A DNA stretch of 64,000 bases from Rhizobiaceae bacterium (GCA_017644005.1 JAEPMJ010000001.1:1240001-1304000); one strand, 5' to 3'; positions 8,602 to 19,017 are shown, numbered from the stretch's first letter. A program made the numbers and translations. The notes: a model not told the origin generated them from the sequence alone.

Positions 8602-9369
8602 TTGGAGGCGCTCGCGGCGCTGTTACCCGACACGATTTCGGGGTCCATCGCGGCTCTTTTGATTGCCGCCTCGTTTTTCACCTCCGCATTCACCGCCGCT
8701 TTCGGGCTCGGCGGCGGCGTGGCGATGCTGGCGCTGCTCGGCGCATTCCTGCCGGTTTCGGCGCTCATTCCCGTGCATGGCGCCGTGCAGCTTGGCTCCA
8801 ACACCGGCCGCGCATGGCACCAGCGCGCGCACATCCGCTATTCGATTGCCGCACCCTTCGTGATCGGCAGCCTGGCGGGCGCCGCCGTCGGCGCGCTGCT
8901 TGTTATCCAGTTGCCGGACGCGATCCTGAAGCTGGCGCTCGGGGTGTTCATTATCACCATCACCTGGACCAGGATCCCGGGCATCGAAAATCTGCGTGGC
9001 GCAGGGCTGGCGATCGGCAGTGGAATCATCGCGCTGGCCAACATGTTCTTCGGCGCCACCGGTCCGCTGCTTTCGGCGTTTTTCGCGCAGATCATCCCCG
9101 ACGACCGCAAGGCGCTGATTGCCACGCATGCGGCCGGCATGACCGTACAGCACGCGCTGAAAGTCATCGCCTTCACGGTCGCGGGGTTCGCCTTTGCAAG
9201 CTGGCTGCCGCTGATCGCGGCCATGATCGCAGCCGGCTATCTCGGCACAATCTCCGGCTCGCGGCTGCTCGACAAGATGCCGGAAGAGCGCTTCCGCTTA
9301 TGGTTCCGTGTTGTTGTGACGCTGCTTGCGCTGTGGCTGATGCGAAACGGGTTGATCGCGCTGCTTTGA
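8602..9369 (+). CDS. TauE/SafE family sulfite/anion exporter-like permease
   Basis: A membrane protein of 255 aa with about eight hydrophobic stretches, two of them carrying the repeated glycine-rich family signature (AAFGLGGGVAMLALLGAF near residue 30, and ALANMFFGATGPLLSAFF near 145). TauE/SafE proteins are proposed to move sulfite, sulfonates or related anions; the substrate here is unknown. It begins with TTG just 6 bp after the preceding stop and has no clear ribosome site, so it is probably translated by coupling. Confidence 0.88.
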   Translation: MEALAALLPDTISGSIAALLIAASFFTSAFTAAFGLGGGVAMLALLGAFLPVSALIPVHGAVQLGSNTGRAWHQRAHIRYSIAAPFVIGSLAGAAVGALLVIQLPDAILKLALGVFIITITWTRIPGIENLRGAGLAIGSGIIALANMFFGATGPLLSAFFAQIIPDDRKALIATHAAGMTVQHALKVIAFTVAGFAFASWLPLIAAMIAAGYLGTISGSRLLDKMPEERFRLWFRVVVTLLALWLMRNGLIALL

Positions 9370-9421
9370 CTGCGCGCAATTCCGGAAACAGAACCTGCAT
9401 CCGGAGGTGCTGGGCGGGCTT

Positions 9422-10228
9422 TCAGCCCCAGGCTGCCAGTGCAGCGAAGCCGGCGAGGCCGACCGCGATGCGCCACCAGCCGAACAGCGCGTAGCCGCGC
9501 TTCGACACAAAGTTGAGCAGGCCGCGCACCACAAAAACCGCGACAACGAAAGCGGCAGCAAAGCCGGTCGCGATGATCGGCAGATCGGCGGCGGTCAGGA
9601 TATCCCTGTTCTTGAACAGATCGAGAGCGAAGGCGCCGACCATCGTGGGCATGGCAAGAAAAAAGGAAAACTCGGCCGCTGAGCGCTTGTCCGTGCCCAG
9701 CAGCAGCGCGCCGACAATGGTCGAACCGGAGCGCGAGGTGCCGGGGATCATTGCCAGGCACTGAAACAGGCCGATGCCCAGATAGACCTTCCAGGGATAT
9801 TTGGTGATATCGTCGTAACGCGGGTTGAGCGCCCAGCGGTCGACCCACAAAAGCACGATGCCGCCCAGAACGAGCGTGGTGCAGATCAGTGCCGGGGTCT
9901 CGAACAACACCGTCTTGATGAAATCATGCGCGAGATAGCCGATTATCGCAGCGGGCAGAAATGCTAGCAGTATTCCGCCCACGAAATATTGGGTGCTGCG
10001 GTCCGAAGGCAGCGACACCAGAATCGACCAGAGCCGCGCAAAATAGACGCTGAGGATGGCCAGTATCGCGCCAAGCTGGATCAATACCTCGAAGGCTTTG
10101 CCGGTCGATTCAAACCCGAGAAAGTGGCCGGCCAACAGAATATGACCGGTGGAGGAGACCGGAATGAACTCCGTCAGGCCTTCAAGAACGCCCAGGAGAA
10201 GCGCATCGACGATCGTCTGGCTTGCCAT
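9422..10228 (-). CDS. uppP: undecaprenyl-diphosphatase
   Basis: Recycles the lipid carrier C55-PP to C55-P for peptidoglycan and glycan synthesis at the inner membrane. The 268-aa polytopic protein starts with the BacA/UppP motif [20 protein letters not shown] (residues about 14-33) and has [17 protein letters not shown] near 165, both parts of the active site. It is convergent with the TauE/SafE gene and divergent from the FzlA-like gene. Its product would also serve the lipid-linked glycan genes further right, but that is a general link only. Confidence 0.96.
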   Translation of the reverse strand: MASQTIVDALLLGVLEGLTEFIPVSSTGHILLAGHFLGFESTGKAFEVLIQLGAILAILSVYFARLWSILVSLPSDRSTQYFVGGILLAFLPAAIIGYLAHDFIKTVLFETPALICTTLVLGGIVLLWVDRWALNPRYDDITKYPWKVYLGIGLFQCLAMIPGTSRSGSTIVGALLLGTDKRSAAEFSFFLAMPTMVGAFALDLFKNRDILTAADLPIIATGFAAAFVVAVFVVRGLLNFVSKRGYALFGWWRIAVGLAGFAALAAWG

Positions 10229-10298
10229 AAAATCTCCCGGAATGCCGGCAACTTGTCAGCGCAGCCGGCGCGTCCTATAGCTCCGGCCGTGGTCAGGT

Positions 10299-10317
10299 TT
10301 CCCGCATGTTGCGGGAA
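10299..10317. repeat. inverted repeat in the uppP / fzlA-like divergent promoter region
   Basis: TTCCCGCA and TGCGGGAA form perfect 8-bp arms around TGT. It sits 71 bp upstream of uppP and 63 bp upstream of the FzlA-like start. It may be an operator or a hairpin; nothing else supports a specific regulator. Confidence 0.5.
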
Positions 10318-10379
10318 CGGGCCGACGTGACTTAGCCGCCCCAAAGCCAAAAGGCCAGAGGCCTGGCCCATCGGTGTTC

Positions 10380-11069
10380 ATGCTTACGCTTTTTCATTTT
10401 CCGCTGTCCGCACCTTCCCGCTTTGTCCGCCTTAGCTTCGCCGAATACGGCGAAGAGCTCTCGCTGATCGAGGAACGGCCATGGCAGCGCCGTCCTGAAT
10501 TCCTGCAGCTCAATCCAGCCGGCACGGTGCCGGTGCTTTTGGCCGAAGGCGACGTGCCGATCGTGGGCGCGCAGGTGATCGCCGAATATGTCGACGAAAC
10601 CCGCGGCGCCTTCAAGCGCGACAAGCGCCTTTTTGCCGAAGACCCGTTCGAGCGGGCTGAAATCCGCCGTCTCACCGACTGGTATCTCGGCAAGGCCGAT
10701 CAGGATGTGCTGCGCCATCTGGTGCGCGAGCGGGTGCTGAAGCCGCTGATGGACAACGGCGCCGGTGGGGCTCCGGATGCCGGCGTGATCCGCGCCGCTC
10801 GAGCGAACATTCGTCAACATATGAAGTATACCAACTATCTCGCCGGTACGCGCAACTGGCTGGCCGGGCCGCGGCTCACCTATGCCGACCTTTCGGCGGC
10901 CGCCGCGCTTTCAGTGCTCGATTATCTGGGCGAAATCGACTGGAGCGCGCACAGTGCCGCGCGCGAATGGTATCAGCGCATGAAGTCGCGCCCCTCGTTC
11001 CGGCCGCTTCTGGCCGACCGTGTGCGCGGCCTGTCACCGGTTTCGCATTATGCGGATCTCGATTTCTGA
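10380..11069 (+). CDS. fzlA: glutathione S-transferase family protein, FzlA-like
   Basis: The 229-aa protein has a thioredoxin-like N-terminal domain ([31 protein letters not shown]) and a GST all-alpha C-terminal domain. Its end, [14 protein letters not shown] followed by HYADLDF, resembles Caulobacter FzlA, an FtsZ-binding GST homolog needed for constriction. FzlA is a cell-division factor, not a detoxifying enzyme, so division is the likely role. The start may be GTG 10374 or ATG 10380; neither has a clear Shine-Dalgarno, and a perfect GGCCAG/CTGGCC hairpin lies at 10353-10368. Confidence 0.8.
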   Translation: MLTLFHFPLSAPSRFVRLSFAEYGEELSLIEERPWQRRPEFLQLNPAGTVPVLLAEGDVPIVGAQVIAEYVDETRGAFKRDKRLFAEDPFERAEIRRLTDWYLGKADQDVLRHLVRERVLKPLMDNGAGGAPDAGVIRAARANIRQHMKYTNYLAGTRNWLAGPRLTYADLSAAAALSVLDYLGEIDWSAHSAAREWYQRMKSRPSFRPLLADRVRGLSPVSHYADLDF

Positions 11070-11109
11070 TCGCAGGCCATCTGTGCTCAAATCGCATTCG
11101 GAGCACGGA

Positions 11110-12276
11110 ATGAGAAAGAACGCCGCAACAGGAAAAAACCCGACCCGCGACCCGTCCAAGCTGCGGGCGTTCGCGGAATCCGCCGCGCGGCAGGCAGGCT
11201 TTGACGCTTTCGGCGTCGCGTCGCCCGACCAATTGCCGAGCGTATCAGCAAAACTCGCTGCGTTCCTCGAATACGGCCGCCACGGCACAATGGACTGGAT
11301 GAAAGAGACGGCGGAGCGGCGCGCCCATCCCAGGGCGCTATGGCCAGAGGTGCGCAGCGTCATCCTGCTCGGCATGAATTATGGTCCCGAGACCGATCCG
11401 CTGGCCACACTCGGTCACAAAGATCGGGCGACGATTTCCGTCTACGCGCGCAACCGCGACTATCACGACGTCATAAAAGGCCGGCTCAAGGAGATCGCAG
11501 GCCGTTTGGCAGCGCGTTCGGGCGCGGATGTGAAGGTGTTCGTGGATACCGCGCCGGTGATGGAAAAGCCGCTGGCTGCGGCGGCCGGGCTGGGCTGGCA
11601 GGGCAAACACACCAATCTGGTGAGCCGCGACTTTGGCTCCTGGCTTTTTCTCGGCGCGATTTTCACCACCGCCGAACTGGAAGTGGACCGGCACGAGGCG
11701 GACAGCTGCGGCTCGTGCCGCGCCTGTCTCGATATCTGCCCGACCGACGCCTTTCCCGCCCCCTACCAGCTCGACGCCCGCCGCTGCATCTCTTACCTCA
11801 CCATCGAGCACAAAGGCCCGATCCCGCGCGAGTTCCGCAAACCGATGGGCAACCGCATCTACGGCTGCGACGACTGTCTGGCTGTTTGCCCGTGGAACAA
11901 GTTCGCGCAAAGCGCCAATGAAGCAAAGCTGAAGGCACGCGATGATCTCAATGCTCCGGCGCTGGACCATCTGCTCGCGCTTGACGATGCCGGCTTCCGA
12001 AGCCTGTTTTCGGGCTCGCCGATCAAGCGTATCGGGCGCGACCGTTTTGTGCGTAACGCGCTGATCGCCGCCGGCAATTCAGGCATCGACGCATTGGCCC
12101 CGCGCTGTGAAGCGCTGCTAGAAGACCCGGAGCCGGTCGTGCGCGGCGCCGCGATCTGGGCACTCACCAACCTCCGACCCGACAATGCCGTGAAGCTGGC
12201 GCGCAGGGCGGCAGAACGGGAAAACGACCCGGATGTCAAAACAGAATGGAAGCACGTAATGGGAGCAGCAGGCTGA
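11110..12276 (+). CDS. queG: epoxyqueuosine reductase
   Basis: Reduces epoxyqueuosine to queuosine in tRNA, the last step of queuosine synthesis, using cobalamin and two 4Fe-4S clusters. The clusters are visible as [13 protein letters not shown] and [10 protein letters not shown]; the C-terminal 70 residues form HEAT-like repeats (AIWALTNL). The start at 11110 has a GGAGCACGGA stretch directly upstream; the frame is open to 11020 but the extra residues look unlike the family. At 388 aa the size fits. It overlaps the next gene in TGATG. Confidence 0.95.
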   Translation: MRKNAATGKNPTRDPSKLRAFAESAARQAGFDAFGVASPDQLPSVSAKLAAFLEYGRHGTMDWMKETAERRAHPRALWPEVRSVILLGMNYGPETDPLATLGHKDRATISVYARNRDYHDVIKGRLKEIAGRLAARSGADVKVFVDTAPVMEKPLAAAAGLGWQGKHTNLVSRDFGSWLFLGAIFTTAELEVDRHEADSCGSCRACLDICPTDAFPAPYQLDARRCISYLTIEHKGPIPREFRKPMGNRIYGCDDCLAVCPWNKFAQSANEAKLKARDDLNAPALDHLLALDDAGFRSLFSGSPIKRIGRDRFVRNALIAAGNSGIDALAPRCEALLEDPEPVVRGAAIWALTNLRPDNAVKLARRAAERENDPDVKTEWKHVMGAAG

Positions 12277-13145
12277 TGCGCTGGCTTTTGATCGGTGCCG
12301 GATATTCGGCTCAAACCTTCGCGAAGCTGATCGGAGGCGAAGCGGAGGCAGTTTTCGGCACCACCCGCGACCGCAGCAAGTTCGACATGCTGGAGGCGGC
12401 GGGCATATCCCCGCTGGAGTTCGACGGCAGCTCGATCCATGCAGCGCTGGCACGAGAAATGTCCGAGGCGACTCATCTCCTCCACTCCGCCGCTCCCGGA
12501 GATGGTTCGGATCCGCTGCTTAGCCTGCTTGAGACCTCTCTGGCGGAGGCGATGCCAAAGCTGCGCTGGGCCGGCTATCTTTCCACCGTCGGCGTTTACG
12601 GCAACCACGATGGCGGCTGGGTGGACGAAAAGAGCGCCTGCCTGGCAACTTCCAAACGCGGCATCGCCCGGATCGATGCGGAGCGCCAATGGCTCGATGC
12701 CGGCAATGCGGACGGCTTTACCGTCGCCGTGCTGCGGCTCGCAGGCATCTACGGCCCCGGACGCAACGCTTTCACCAAGCTGGAAACGGGAGCCGCACAT
12801 CGCATCGTCAAGCAGGGCCAGCTTTTCAGCCGCATCCATGTCGTCGATATCGCGGCCGCCATTCGGCATCTGGCCATGCGGGACATTGGCGGCATCTTCA
12901 ATCTGGCCGACAACGAACCGGCGCCGCCACAAGACGTGATCTCCTGTGCAGCGGAGCTTATGGGCGTCGAGCCGCCTCCCGAAATCCAGTTCGAAGACGC
13001 CGATATGTCGCCGATGGCGCGTTCCTTCTATGCCGACAGCCGAAGGGTTTCCAACGCCAGGCTGCGTGCAACCGGCTACGAGCTCGCCTATCCCGATTAC
13101 CGCGCCGCGCTCTCGACCATGTGGCGCGACGGACGCTGGCGCTGA
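12276..13145 (+). CDS. SDR family NAD(P)-dependent epimerase, YeeZ-like
   Basis: A 289-aa Rossmann-fold protein. The dinucleotide-binding motif LIGAGYSAQTFAKL is at residues 4-17; the segment YLSTVGVYGNHDGGWVDE holds the usual SDR Ser and Tyr region, and RIHVVDIAAAI the late conserved helix. The family includes E. coli YeeZ, whose substrate is unknown. Its start overlaps the queG stop by one base, so the two are co-translated, but a metabolic link is not evident. Confidence 0.83.
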   Translation: MRWLLIGAGYSAQTFAKLIGGEAEAVFGTTRDRSKFDMLEAAGISPLEFDGSSIHAALAREMSEATHLLHSAAPGDGSDPLLSLLETSLAEAMPKLRWAGYLSTVGVYGNHDGGWVDEKSACLATSKRGIARIDAERQWLDAGNADGFTVAVLRLAGIYGPGRNAFTKLETGAAHRIVKQGQLFSRIHVVDIAAAIRHLAMRDIGGIFNLADNEPAPPQDVISCAAELMGVEPPPEIQFEDADMSPMARSFYADSRRVSNARLRATGYELAYPDYRAALSTMWRDGRWR

Positions 13146-13216
13146 CCGACGCGGCCCAACCGTGCTAATATGCGAATCGAGGGCTGGTCGGGGCTTGATC
13201 GGTTCGGAGCGGACGA

Positions 13217-14242
13217 TTGATCAACTTCAGGCATTTCGGGAAAGCGGCACTCCTGCTCGGTGCAATCATGGCACTGCCAGCGGTGTCTTCGGGCATGGCT
13301 GTCGCCAAGGAACCGCTCGCCAAGACGCTGTTCGGGGCGCAGCAGCTGCCAGCCGCCACCGCGCCCAAATCCTACGGCTTCTATTCCAAGGGCTGCTTTG
13401 CCGGTGGCATCGGCATGGCGGCCGACGGCCCCAACTGGCAAGGTATGCGGCTGTCGCGCAACAGGCACTGGGGGCATCCCGAGCTGGTGCGCACCGTCGA
13501 GCAACTGTCGCGCGACGCGGCACGAGACGGCTGGCGCGGACTTCTGCTCGGCGACATGTCGCAACCGCGCGGCGGTCCGATGCTTTCCGGTCATGCATCG
13601 CACCAGATCGGTCTCGACGCCGACATCTGGTTCATGCCGATGCCGGATCGGCGACTGAGTTATGACGAACGCGAGCAGATTAGCGCGGTTTCGCTGTTGA
13701 AACGCGATTCGCTTTATGTTGACGACCGCAAATGGACGCCGGCTCATGAGGCAGTCCTGCGGCGCGCGGCAAGCTATGGCAATGTCGAGCGCATTCTCGT
13801 CCATCCCGGCATCAAGAAGAAGCTATGCGATACGGTGCGCGGCGACCGACGATGGCTGTCCAAGATTCGGCCGTTCTGGGGTCATGATTCGCATTTTCAC
13901 ATGCGCATCGGTTGCCCGGCCGGCTCGCCCGGCTGCAAGGAACAATCGGCTCCGCCGCGCGGCGACGGCTGCGACGACGCGCTCGCCTGGTGGTTTACCG
14001 AGGAACCCTGGCGACCGGCGACCGGACCAGCCAAACCCAAAGCCCGGGATGTGATGACGCTGGCAAGCCTGCCCGCTGAGTGCAGGGCCGTTCTTGAGGC
14101 TCCGGCGCCGGTTTCGGCATCGGCGGTGACCGTGACCGGCATCGGCGGAGCGCCGATCGCTGCCGCGCCTGTTACGGCACGCGCATTTTCGCCGCTGCCG
14201 GCCATCGACATACCGCTGCCGAGGTGGCGACCTGCGGACTAG
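13217..14242 (+). CDS. mepA: penicillin-insensitive murein endopeptidase
   Basis: Cleaves D-Ala-meso-DAP cross-links in peptidoglycan in the periplasm. The 341-aa protein has an N-terminal signal (residues 1-31, ending in AVA), then the LAS metallopeptidase signatures SGHASHQIGLDADIW (His and Asp ligands) and GHDSHFHMRI (third His). CAGSPGC-like cysteines near residue 240 and CDDALAWW near 255 match MepA. It begins with TTG; GGAG is 9 bp upstream. The last 70 residues are a Pro/Ala-rich tail. Confidence 0.93.
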   Translation: MINFRHFGKAALLLGAIMALPAVSSGMAVAKEPLAKTLFGAQQLPAATAPKSYGFYSKGCFAGGIGMAADGPNWQGMRLSRNRHWGHPELVRTVEQLSRDAARDGWRGLLLGDMSQPRGGPMLSGHASHQIGLDADIWFMPMPDRRLSYDEREQISAVSLLKRDSLYVDDRKWTPAHEAVLRRAASYGNVERILVHPGIKKKLCDTVRGDRRWLSKIRPFWGHDSHFHMRIGCPAGSPGCKEQSAPPRGDGCDDALAWWFTEEPWRPATGPAKPKARDVMTLASLPAECRAVLEAPAPVSASAVTVTGIGGAPIAAAPVTARAFSPLPAIDIPLPRWRPAD

Positions 14243-14401
14243 CCGTTCCCTGACCGGGGAATATTCCCGCTGCTGATGCACCTTGCGAAAGTCTGTGATA
14301 TGGCGTTCGCGCTCGATCTCCGAAGCGGACAATCGGGCCCAACTAAAAACGCCTGGCAGCCATATCCGCCGTCAGCACCATGGGATGATTGCAAGCTGCT
14401 T

Positions 14402-15430
14402 ATGTTGAGACGTGACGACGAGCTTACCGGACTGGATTTTCCGGTCCTGATCGGCGACATCGGCGGCACCAATGCGCGTTTCGCCATACTGGTTGACGCG
14501 CAGGCGGAACCGAAGGAATTTCCAAACGTCGAGACCGCAAATTTCGACAATATCGACGAGGCGATCCAGGCCACCATTCTCGACAAGACGGCGATCCAGC
14601 CGCGGTCGGCGGTGCTCGCGGTCGCCGGCCCGGTGAGCGGCGACGAAATCGACCTCACCAATTGCGACTGGGTGGTGCGGCCGAAGGAGATGCTGGAAAA
14701 GCTGGGGCTCTCCGACGTCGTCGTGCTGAATGATTTCGAGGCGCAGGCGCTGGCCACCGTCGCGCTCGGCGAAGAAAGCATGGAGCGCATCGTCGACGGC
14801 GAGAGCGAGGCCTTCGGCAGTCGCGTGATCCTGGGACCGGGCACCGGCCTGGGCGTTGCCGGAATGGTGCACGCCCGTCACATCTGGATACCTGTGCCCG
14901 GCGAGGGCGGGCACATGGATATGGGCCCGCGCACAGAGCGCGATGCAGAGATATGGCCGCATCTGGAACCAATCGAAGGCCGCATTTCGGCAGAGCAGCT
15001 GTTGTGCGGGCGCGGGCTGGTCAACATCTATCGGGCCGTGGCGGCCGCCAATGGCGGCACGCCCGCACTGTCGACACCGGCCGAGGTCACCAGTTCGGCC
15101 CTCGATGAAACGGACACCAACGCTGTCGAGGCACTCGACCTTTTCGTCACCTGCCTGGGCAGAATCGCCGGCGACCTGGCGCTTGTTTTCATGAGCCACG
15201 GCGGTGTGTTTCTCACCGGGGGAATCGCTCAGAAGATCGTGCCGGCACTGAAGCGCGGGCAATTCCAGGCGGCTTTCGAAGACAAAGCGCCTCACACCGA
15301 ACTGCTCAGGGCAATGCCGGTCTATGTTATCACGCATCCGCGCGGCGCACTGGCCGGGCTGACGGCATTTGCGCGTACGCCGGTCAGCTTCGGTGTCGAA
15401 ACCGAAGGACGGCGCTGGCGGCGCGACTGA
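14402..15430 (+). CDS. glk: glucokinase
   Basis: Phosphorylates glucose with ATP in the cytosol. The ATP-binding start [16 protein letters not shown] is near residue 17, [19 protein letters not shown] near 75, [10 protein letters not shown] near 145, and the zinc-free bacterial Glk signature [10 protein letters not shown] near 165. The frame is open to 14276 with 42 further residues that look unrelated; I take the ATG at 14402, giving 342 aa, a normal size for rhizobial Glk. Its last codons lie before dapB, with which it is probably co-transcribed. Confidence 0.94.
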   Translation: MLRRDDELTGLDFPVLIGDIGGTNARFAILVDAQAEPKEFPNVETANFDNIDEAIQATILDKTAIQPRSAVLAVAGPVSGDEIDLTNCDWVVRPKEMLEKLGLSDVVVLNDFEAQALATVALGEESMERIVDGESEAFGSRVILGPGTGLGVAGMVHARHIWIPVPGEGGHMDMGPRTERDAEIWPHLEPIEGRISAEQLLCGRGLVNIYRAVAAANGGTPALSTPAEVTSSALDETDTNAVEALDLFVTCLGRIAGDLALVFMSHGGVFLTGGIAQKIVPALKRGQFQAAFEDKAPHTELLRAMPVYVITHPRGALAGLTAFARTPVSFGVETEGRRWRRD

Positions 15431-15455
15431 GATGCGCAAACCGGGAGACAAAGCA

Positions 15456-16271
15456 ATGCCTGATATGGCACTCGCCGTGGTCGGCGCCAGCGGACGTATG
15501 GGGCAAACCCTGATCCGGGTGATTGCGGAGACCGAGGGGGTGCGGCTTTCCGGTGCCGTTGAGCGTGCAGGCGCACCGGAACTTGGCCGCGATGCCGGAG
15601 AACTGGCCGGCGCGGGTATGCTCGGTGTCACCGTCTCAGACGATCCGCTGCCGGTTTTCGCGCAGGCCGAGGGAGTGCTCGATTTCACCGTTCCCGCGGC
15701 CAGCGTGACCTACGCAGGCTACGCAGCGCAGGCACGCATTGCGCATATTTGCGGGACCACCGGCATGAGTACCGAAGACGAAGCCGCGCTGATTGCTGCG
15801 GCCCGGCACACGCCGATCGTGAAATCCGGCAATATGAGCCTTGGCGTCAATTTGCTTGCGGTACTGGTGGAGCAAGCGGCGCGGGCATTGCCGGACGACT
15901 TCGATATCGAAGTGCTGGAAATGCACCACCGCCGCAAGGTGGATGCACCGTCGGGCACCGCGCTGCTGCTTGGCGAGGCGGCCGCGCGAGGACGCGGGCT
16001 GGAGCTCGAAGACAACTCCGTGCGTACGCGCGACGGCCATACCGGGCCGCGCCCGCCAAGCGCCATCGGCTTCGCCACTCTGCGCGGCGGTTCGGTCGTC
16101 GGCGACCATTCGGTTATCCTTGCCGGGCCCGGGGAACGCGTAACCTTCTCACACAATGCCGAAGACCGCGGCATCTTTGCCCGCGGTGCCGTGCGCGCCG
16201 CGCTGTGGGCACGCGGGGGCAAGCCCGGCCTTTATTCGATGCGCGACGTGCTCGGCCTCGCGCAATCCTGA
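15456..16271 (+). CDS. dapB: 4-hydroxy-tetrahydrodipicolinate reductase
   Basis: Second step of the diaminopimelate/lysine pathway, NAD(P)H-dependent. The nucleotide-binding [10 protein letters not shown] is at residues 9-18 and the catalytic/substrate loop [19 protein letters not shown] at about 155-173. ATG 15456 has GGGAG 8 bp upstream, so I prefer it to the longer frames; the product of 271 aa matches the family. It lies 25 bp after glk and 29 bp before gpmA. Confidence 0.96.
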   Translation: MPDMALAVVGASGRMGQTLIRVIAETEGVRLSGAVERAGAPELGRDAGELAGAGMLGVTVSDDPLPVFAQAEGVLDFTVPAASVTYAGYAAQARIAHICGTTGMSTEDEAALIAAARHTPIVKSGNMSLGVNLLAVLVEQAARALPDDFDIEVLEMHHRRKVDAPSGTALLLGEAAARGRGLELEDNSVRTRDGHTGPRPPSAIGFATLRGGSVVGDHSVILAGPGERVTFSHNAEDRGIFARGAVRAALWARGGKPGLYSMRDVLGLAQS

Positions 16272-16300
16272 TCCAGATCCCAATCGCGAAAGGCAAATTC

Positions 16301-16921
16301 ATGTCCGGAACCCTCATTCTCGTGCGCCATGGCCAGAGCGAATGGAACCTGAAAAACCTGTTTACCGGTTGGCGCGACCCGGGATTGACCGAGAAAGGTC
16401 ATGAGGAGGCAAAAGCCGCCGGACGCAAGCTGAAGGCTCAAGGGCTCGCTTTCGACGTCGCCTTTACCTCGGTGTTGTCGCGCGCGCAGGTGACGCTCGA
16501 CCATATCCTTGACGAGACCGGGCAGACCGGACTTGAGACGATCCGCGACCAGGCGCTCAACGAACGCGACTATGGCGACCTGTCGGGCCTCAACAAGGAC
16601 GATGCGCGGGCCAAATGGGGCGAAGAACAGGTCCATATATGGCGCCGTTCCTACGACACGCCGCCGCCCGGCGGCGAGAGCCTGCGCGATACGGGCGCAC
16701 GGGTATGGCCCTATTACATGGCCGAGATCCTCCCGCGCGTGCTGCGCGGCGAGACCGTGCTCGTCGCCGCGCACGGAAATTCGCTGCGCTCACTGGTGAT
16801 GGCGCTGGACAGGCTTTCGGGCGAGGAGATCGTGAAGGTGGAAATCGGCACCGGCGTGCCGATCGTCTACCGGCTCAACAGCGATTCCACGGTGGCGTCG
16901 AAGGAAATCCTCGAGGGCTGA
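16301..16921 (+). CDS. gpmA: 2,3-bisphosphoglycerate-dependent phosphoglycerate mutase
   Basis: Interconverts 3- and 2-phosphoglycerate in glycolysis. [18 protein letters not shown] with the phospho-accepting His is at residues 8-25, [13 protein letters not shown] near 86-98, and the second catalytic His in [11 protein letters not shown]. At 206 aa it is the short alphaproteobacterial form. It is the last gene of the glk-dapB-gpmA run; the tRNA-Leu follows 140 bp later with its own promoter. Confidence 0.97.
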   Translation: MSGTLILVRHGQSEWNLKNLFTGWRDPGLTEKGHEEAKAAGRKLKAQGLAFDVAFTSVLSRAQVTLDHILDETGQTGLETIRDQALNERDYGDLSGLNKDDARAKWGEEQVHIWRRSYDTPPPGGESLRDTGARVWPYYMAEILPRVLRGETVLVAAHGNSLRSLVMALDRLSGEEIVKVEIGTGVPIVYRLNSDSTVASKEILEG

Positions 16922-17019
16922 CCCGGTCGGGGCCGCGGGATCATGCCGTCCTCGATGACCGCACGCGGCGGCGGACGGTACGATTCGTCCGCAAGTCGGC
17001 GCAATCGGGCAGATTGGCG

Positions 17020-17047
17020 TTGACAGGGGGGTGCGGCCCGCTTACAT
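17020..17047 (+). promoter_or_regulatory. promoter of tRNA-Leu
   Basis: A perfect TTGACA -35 box (17020-17025) is followed after 16 bp by TTACAT (17042-17047) as the -10. Initiation would fall about 7 bp before the tRNA 5' end at 17062. Confidence 0.7.
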
Positions 17048-17061
17048 CGGCGGCGCACCTA

Positions 17062-17146
17062 GCCCAGGTGGCGGAATTGGTAGACGCGCACGGTTCAGGT
17101 CCGTGTGCCGCGAGGCGTGGAGGTTCGAGTCCTCTCCTGGGCACCA
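17062..17146 (+). tRNA. tRNA-Leu (anticodon CAG)
   Basis: The acceptor arms GCCCAGG (17062-17068) and CCTGGGC (17136-17142) pair fully; the discriminator A and CCA are encoded (17143-17146). The anticodon stem CACGG/CCGTG holds the loop TTCAGGT with CAG at 17096-17098. The T loop is GGTTCGAGTCC. A class II variable arm is present, as expected for leucine. It reads CUG codons, the major Leu codon in this GC-rich genome. Confidence 0.97.
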
Positions 17147-17345
17147 TTCGATCTGCACTGCCAATCTGGCTGCCGCCAGTTCCGATACCGATCGAATCGT
17201 ACGATGCCATCGCAGCAACTCCTTCGGGCACGCAACCTGCGCTACTTCCGTTTGCTCCGATCGTTCGATCTTGCCGGCTTCAATCGCAGCCTTTACAGGC
17301 GGGGCTGATCGATTTGGCGTGATGCCTGTTCCCGGGCAAACGTTC

Positions 17346-17981
17346 CTACATATCTCGCGCGGCTTCCGTCACAGCGGTGGTGATGCAGTGCGAGTAAGGC
17401 ACTTTCAACAAATCCCGCCGGACAACCGTTTCGACACCAGGGAAGCCGTTTTCGATAACTCGCTGGTAACCGGCGGCGTAGCGCACATGCTCGCCTGAAT
17501 CGAGCTTCGCAAGCAGCCAGGCGATCGGGTTCTGCCGTTCCTCGAACACGGGATCGATCGCAAGAAATCTACCGCCTGGCTTGAGATATGTTCTCGCCAA
17601 CCGGGCAAGTTCGATACATCGATCATCGTCCAGATGATGCAGCAGCCCAACGCACAGAACCTGGTCGAAACTGCCGCCCAGCTCGCCGGTCAGGCTTGCG
17701 AAGTCACCCATGTGAAGACGGTCCGACGGCGCCACGACCGTCTGCGCGCGTGCGATATGGTCGGGATTCAGGTCGATGCCGACATAGACCACGTTCCCCA
17801 GGGCCGGGCGGATAGAGGCCGGGCCGCAGCCGAGGTCGAGGATGTGGCTTCCAGGTTGCGGACGAATAAGCTCATCGACCAGTAGCCGGAGGGTGCGGTC
17901 GCCGCCGAGTGCGCGCTGGAAAGCCGAATAGAGCGAACTCACCTGGGTCAAACGATAAATGCCAGCGGTGCGCTGCGACAT
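17346..17981 (-). CDS. class I SAM-dependent methyltransferase
   Basis: A 211-aa cytosolic methyltransferase of the type 11/25 group. Motif I is HILDLGCGPASIRP (residues about 46-59), the acidic motif II end is VGIDLNPDHI, and motif IV/post-I is CVGLLHHLDDDRC. No membrane or extra domain. The substrate is unknown; as the first gene right of the tRNA and beside another methyltransferase in a glycan region, a sugar or lipid target is likely. It lies 9 bp after the next upstream gene (17991-18884), so the two form an operon. Confidence 0.82.
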   Translation of the reverse strand: MSQRTAGIYRLTQVSSLYSAFQRALGGDRTLRLLVDELIRPQPGSHILDLGCGPASIRPALGNVVYVGIDLNPDHIARAQTVVAPSDRLHMGDFASLTGELGGSFDQVLCVGLLHHLDDDRCIELARLARTYLKPGGRFLAIDPVFEERQNPIAWLLAKLDSGEHVRYAAGYQRVIENGFPGVETVVRRDLLKVPYSHCITTAVTEAARDM

Positions 17982-17990
17982 ACTGGTACC

Positions 17991-18884
17991 TCAGTTCGGT
18001 AGATGCTTGCGAGAAACCCGAAAAATCATCGGAGTCAGCCAGCCGCCGGGAACTCTCTTGAGAAGAGCATCGAGCCCGAGGTTTCGTACGCCGAAGCGGA
18101 CGACACGCCCCAGACGCCCCTGCCGCTTGCTGAATTCGTCATCCTCGCTAATGCGTGTCAGGACATCGTGCAACACGTCGCGATCGAAAGTGACGGCCAG
18201 GCCGAGTTCCCGCACGATTCGCCTGACCCGGCGCGCCGTCACAAAATTGAGCTCGGCCCAGAGTCCGGGATAGCGGGTCAGCACACCTGGCACGATATGG
18301 CGGGTCAGTCGCGGGCATACCGGCACCAGCGGAATACCGAAATGCGGCTCATAGGGAATGGCATAGTTCGGACAGGCATGGACCATCATCCCGTCATGAG
18401 CCAGGACGCGCGCCATTCCGCGAAACGCCGAATCAAGATCGGGAATATGCTCGATCACATTGGTAGAGAAGATCAGGTCGAACCCGCCATGATGGGCTTG
18501 GTCGAGTTCCTCCGCGCCGATCACGAGACACCGAGCACTACCGCCGGCGGCGGCCGCGATCGCCGCGTTCATCGCGGGCATGAAGCCGAAACCCGACCCA
18601 CCAGGTTCTATCCCGACGATGTCTACGCCTTCCGAGTGCAGGAAGTTGAGCAGGGCGCCGATGCCGCTGCCGATCTCAAGCACTCGCATACCCGGCCGCA
18701 GCAGGGGATGGATCAGCCGCAGGCCGACCCTGGCTTCATTGGCGTAGATAGCCAGCAACCGCTCGGCCTCGTCGGCCTCGATTGCGGCCCGGGCGGCGAC
18801 CTCAGCCGTGTCGATCCGCGGCAAGATCTCGGCGAGCCATCGATCCAGACGCGCTTCCAGGTGTTCATCCGAAGGTGGCTGCAT
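17991..18884 (-). CDS. class I SAM-dependent methyltransferase
   Basis: A 297-aa protein with motif I VLEIGSGIGALLNFL (residues about 69-83), IVGIEPGGSG and FSTNVIEHIPDLDSAF, typical of type 11/23 methyltransferases seen in polysaccharide clusters. The C-terminal third (LTRHIVPGVLTRYPGLWAEL and on) is basic and amphipathic, which may place it at the membrane. It heads a two-gene minus-strand unit and is divergent from the acyl carrier protein gene; their 133-bp gap should hold both promoters. Substrate unknown. Confidence 0.82.
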   Translation of the reverse strand: MQPPSDEHLEARLDRWLAEILPRIDTAEVAARAAIEADEAERLLAIYANEARVGLRLIHPLLRPGMRVLEIGSGIGALLNFLHSEGVDIVGIEPGGSGFGFMPAMNAAIAAAAGGSARCLVIGAEELDQAHHGGFDLIFSTNVIEHIPDLDSAFRGMARVLAHDGMMVHACPNYAIPYEPHFGIPLVPVCPRLTRHIVPGVLTRYPGLWAELNFVTARRVRRIVRELGLAVTFDRDVLHDVLTRISEDDEFSKRQGRLGRVVRFGVRNLGLDALLKRVPGGWLTPMIFRVSRKHLPN

Positions 18885-19017
18885 GCGTTTCGTCCGATCC
18901 CCGCTGCGTTACGCACCGGCCACCCCGTTAATAGTCGTTTCGACTGGAAATCCAAGCCTTCTATGGCTATAGGAGCAGCGCGCTTCTGCGCTGGAATTGT
19001 TGAACGGGGACTGACTC

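Noticed and set aside
16941..17231. Minus-strand open frame of 96 codons across the tRNA-Leu
   Set aside because: It is the antisense translation of the tRNA (the RRGLEPPRLAAHGPEPCAS pattern), a well-known false gene next to leucine tRNAs.
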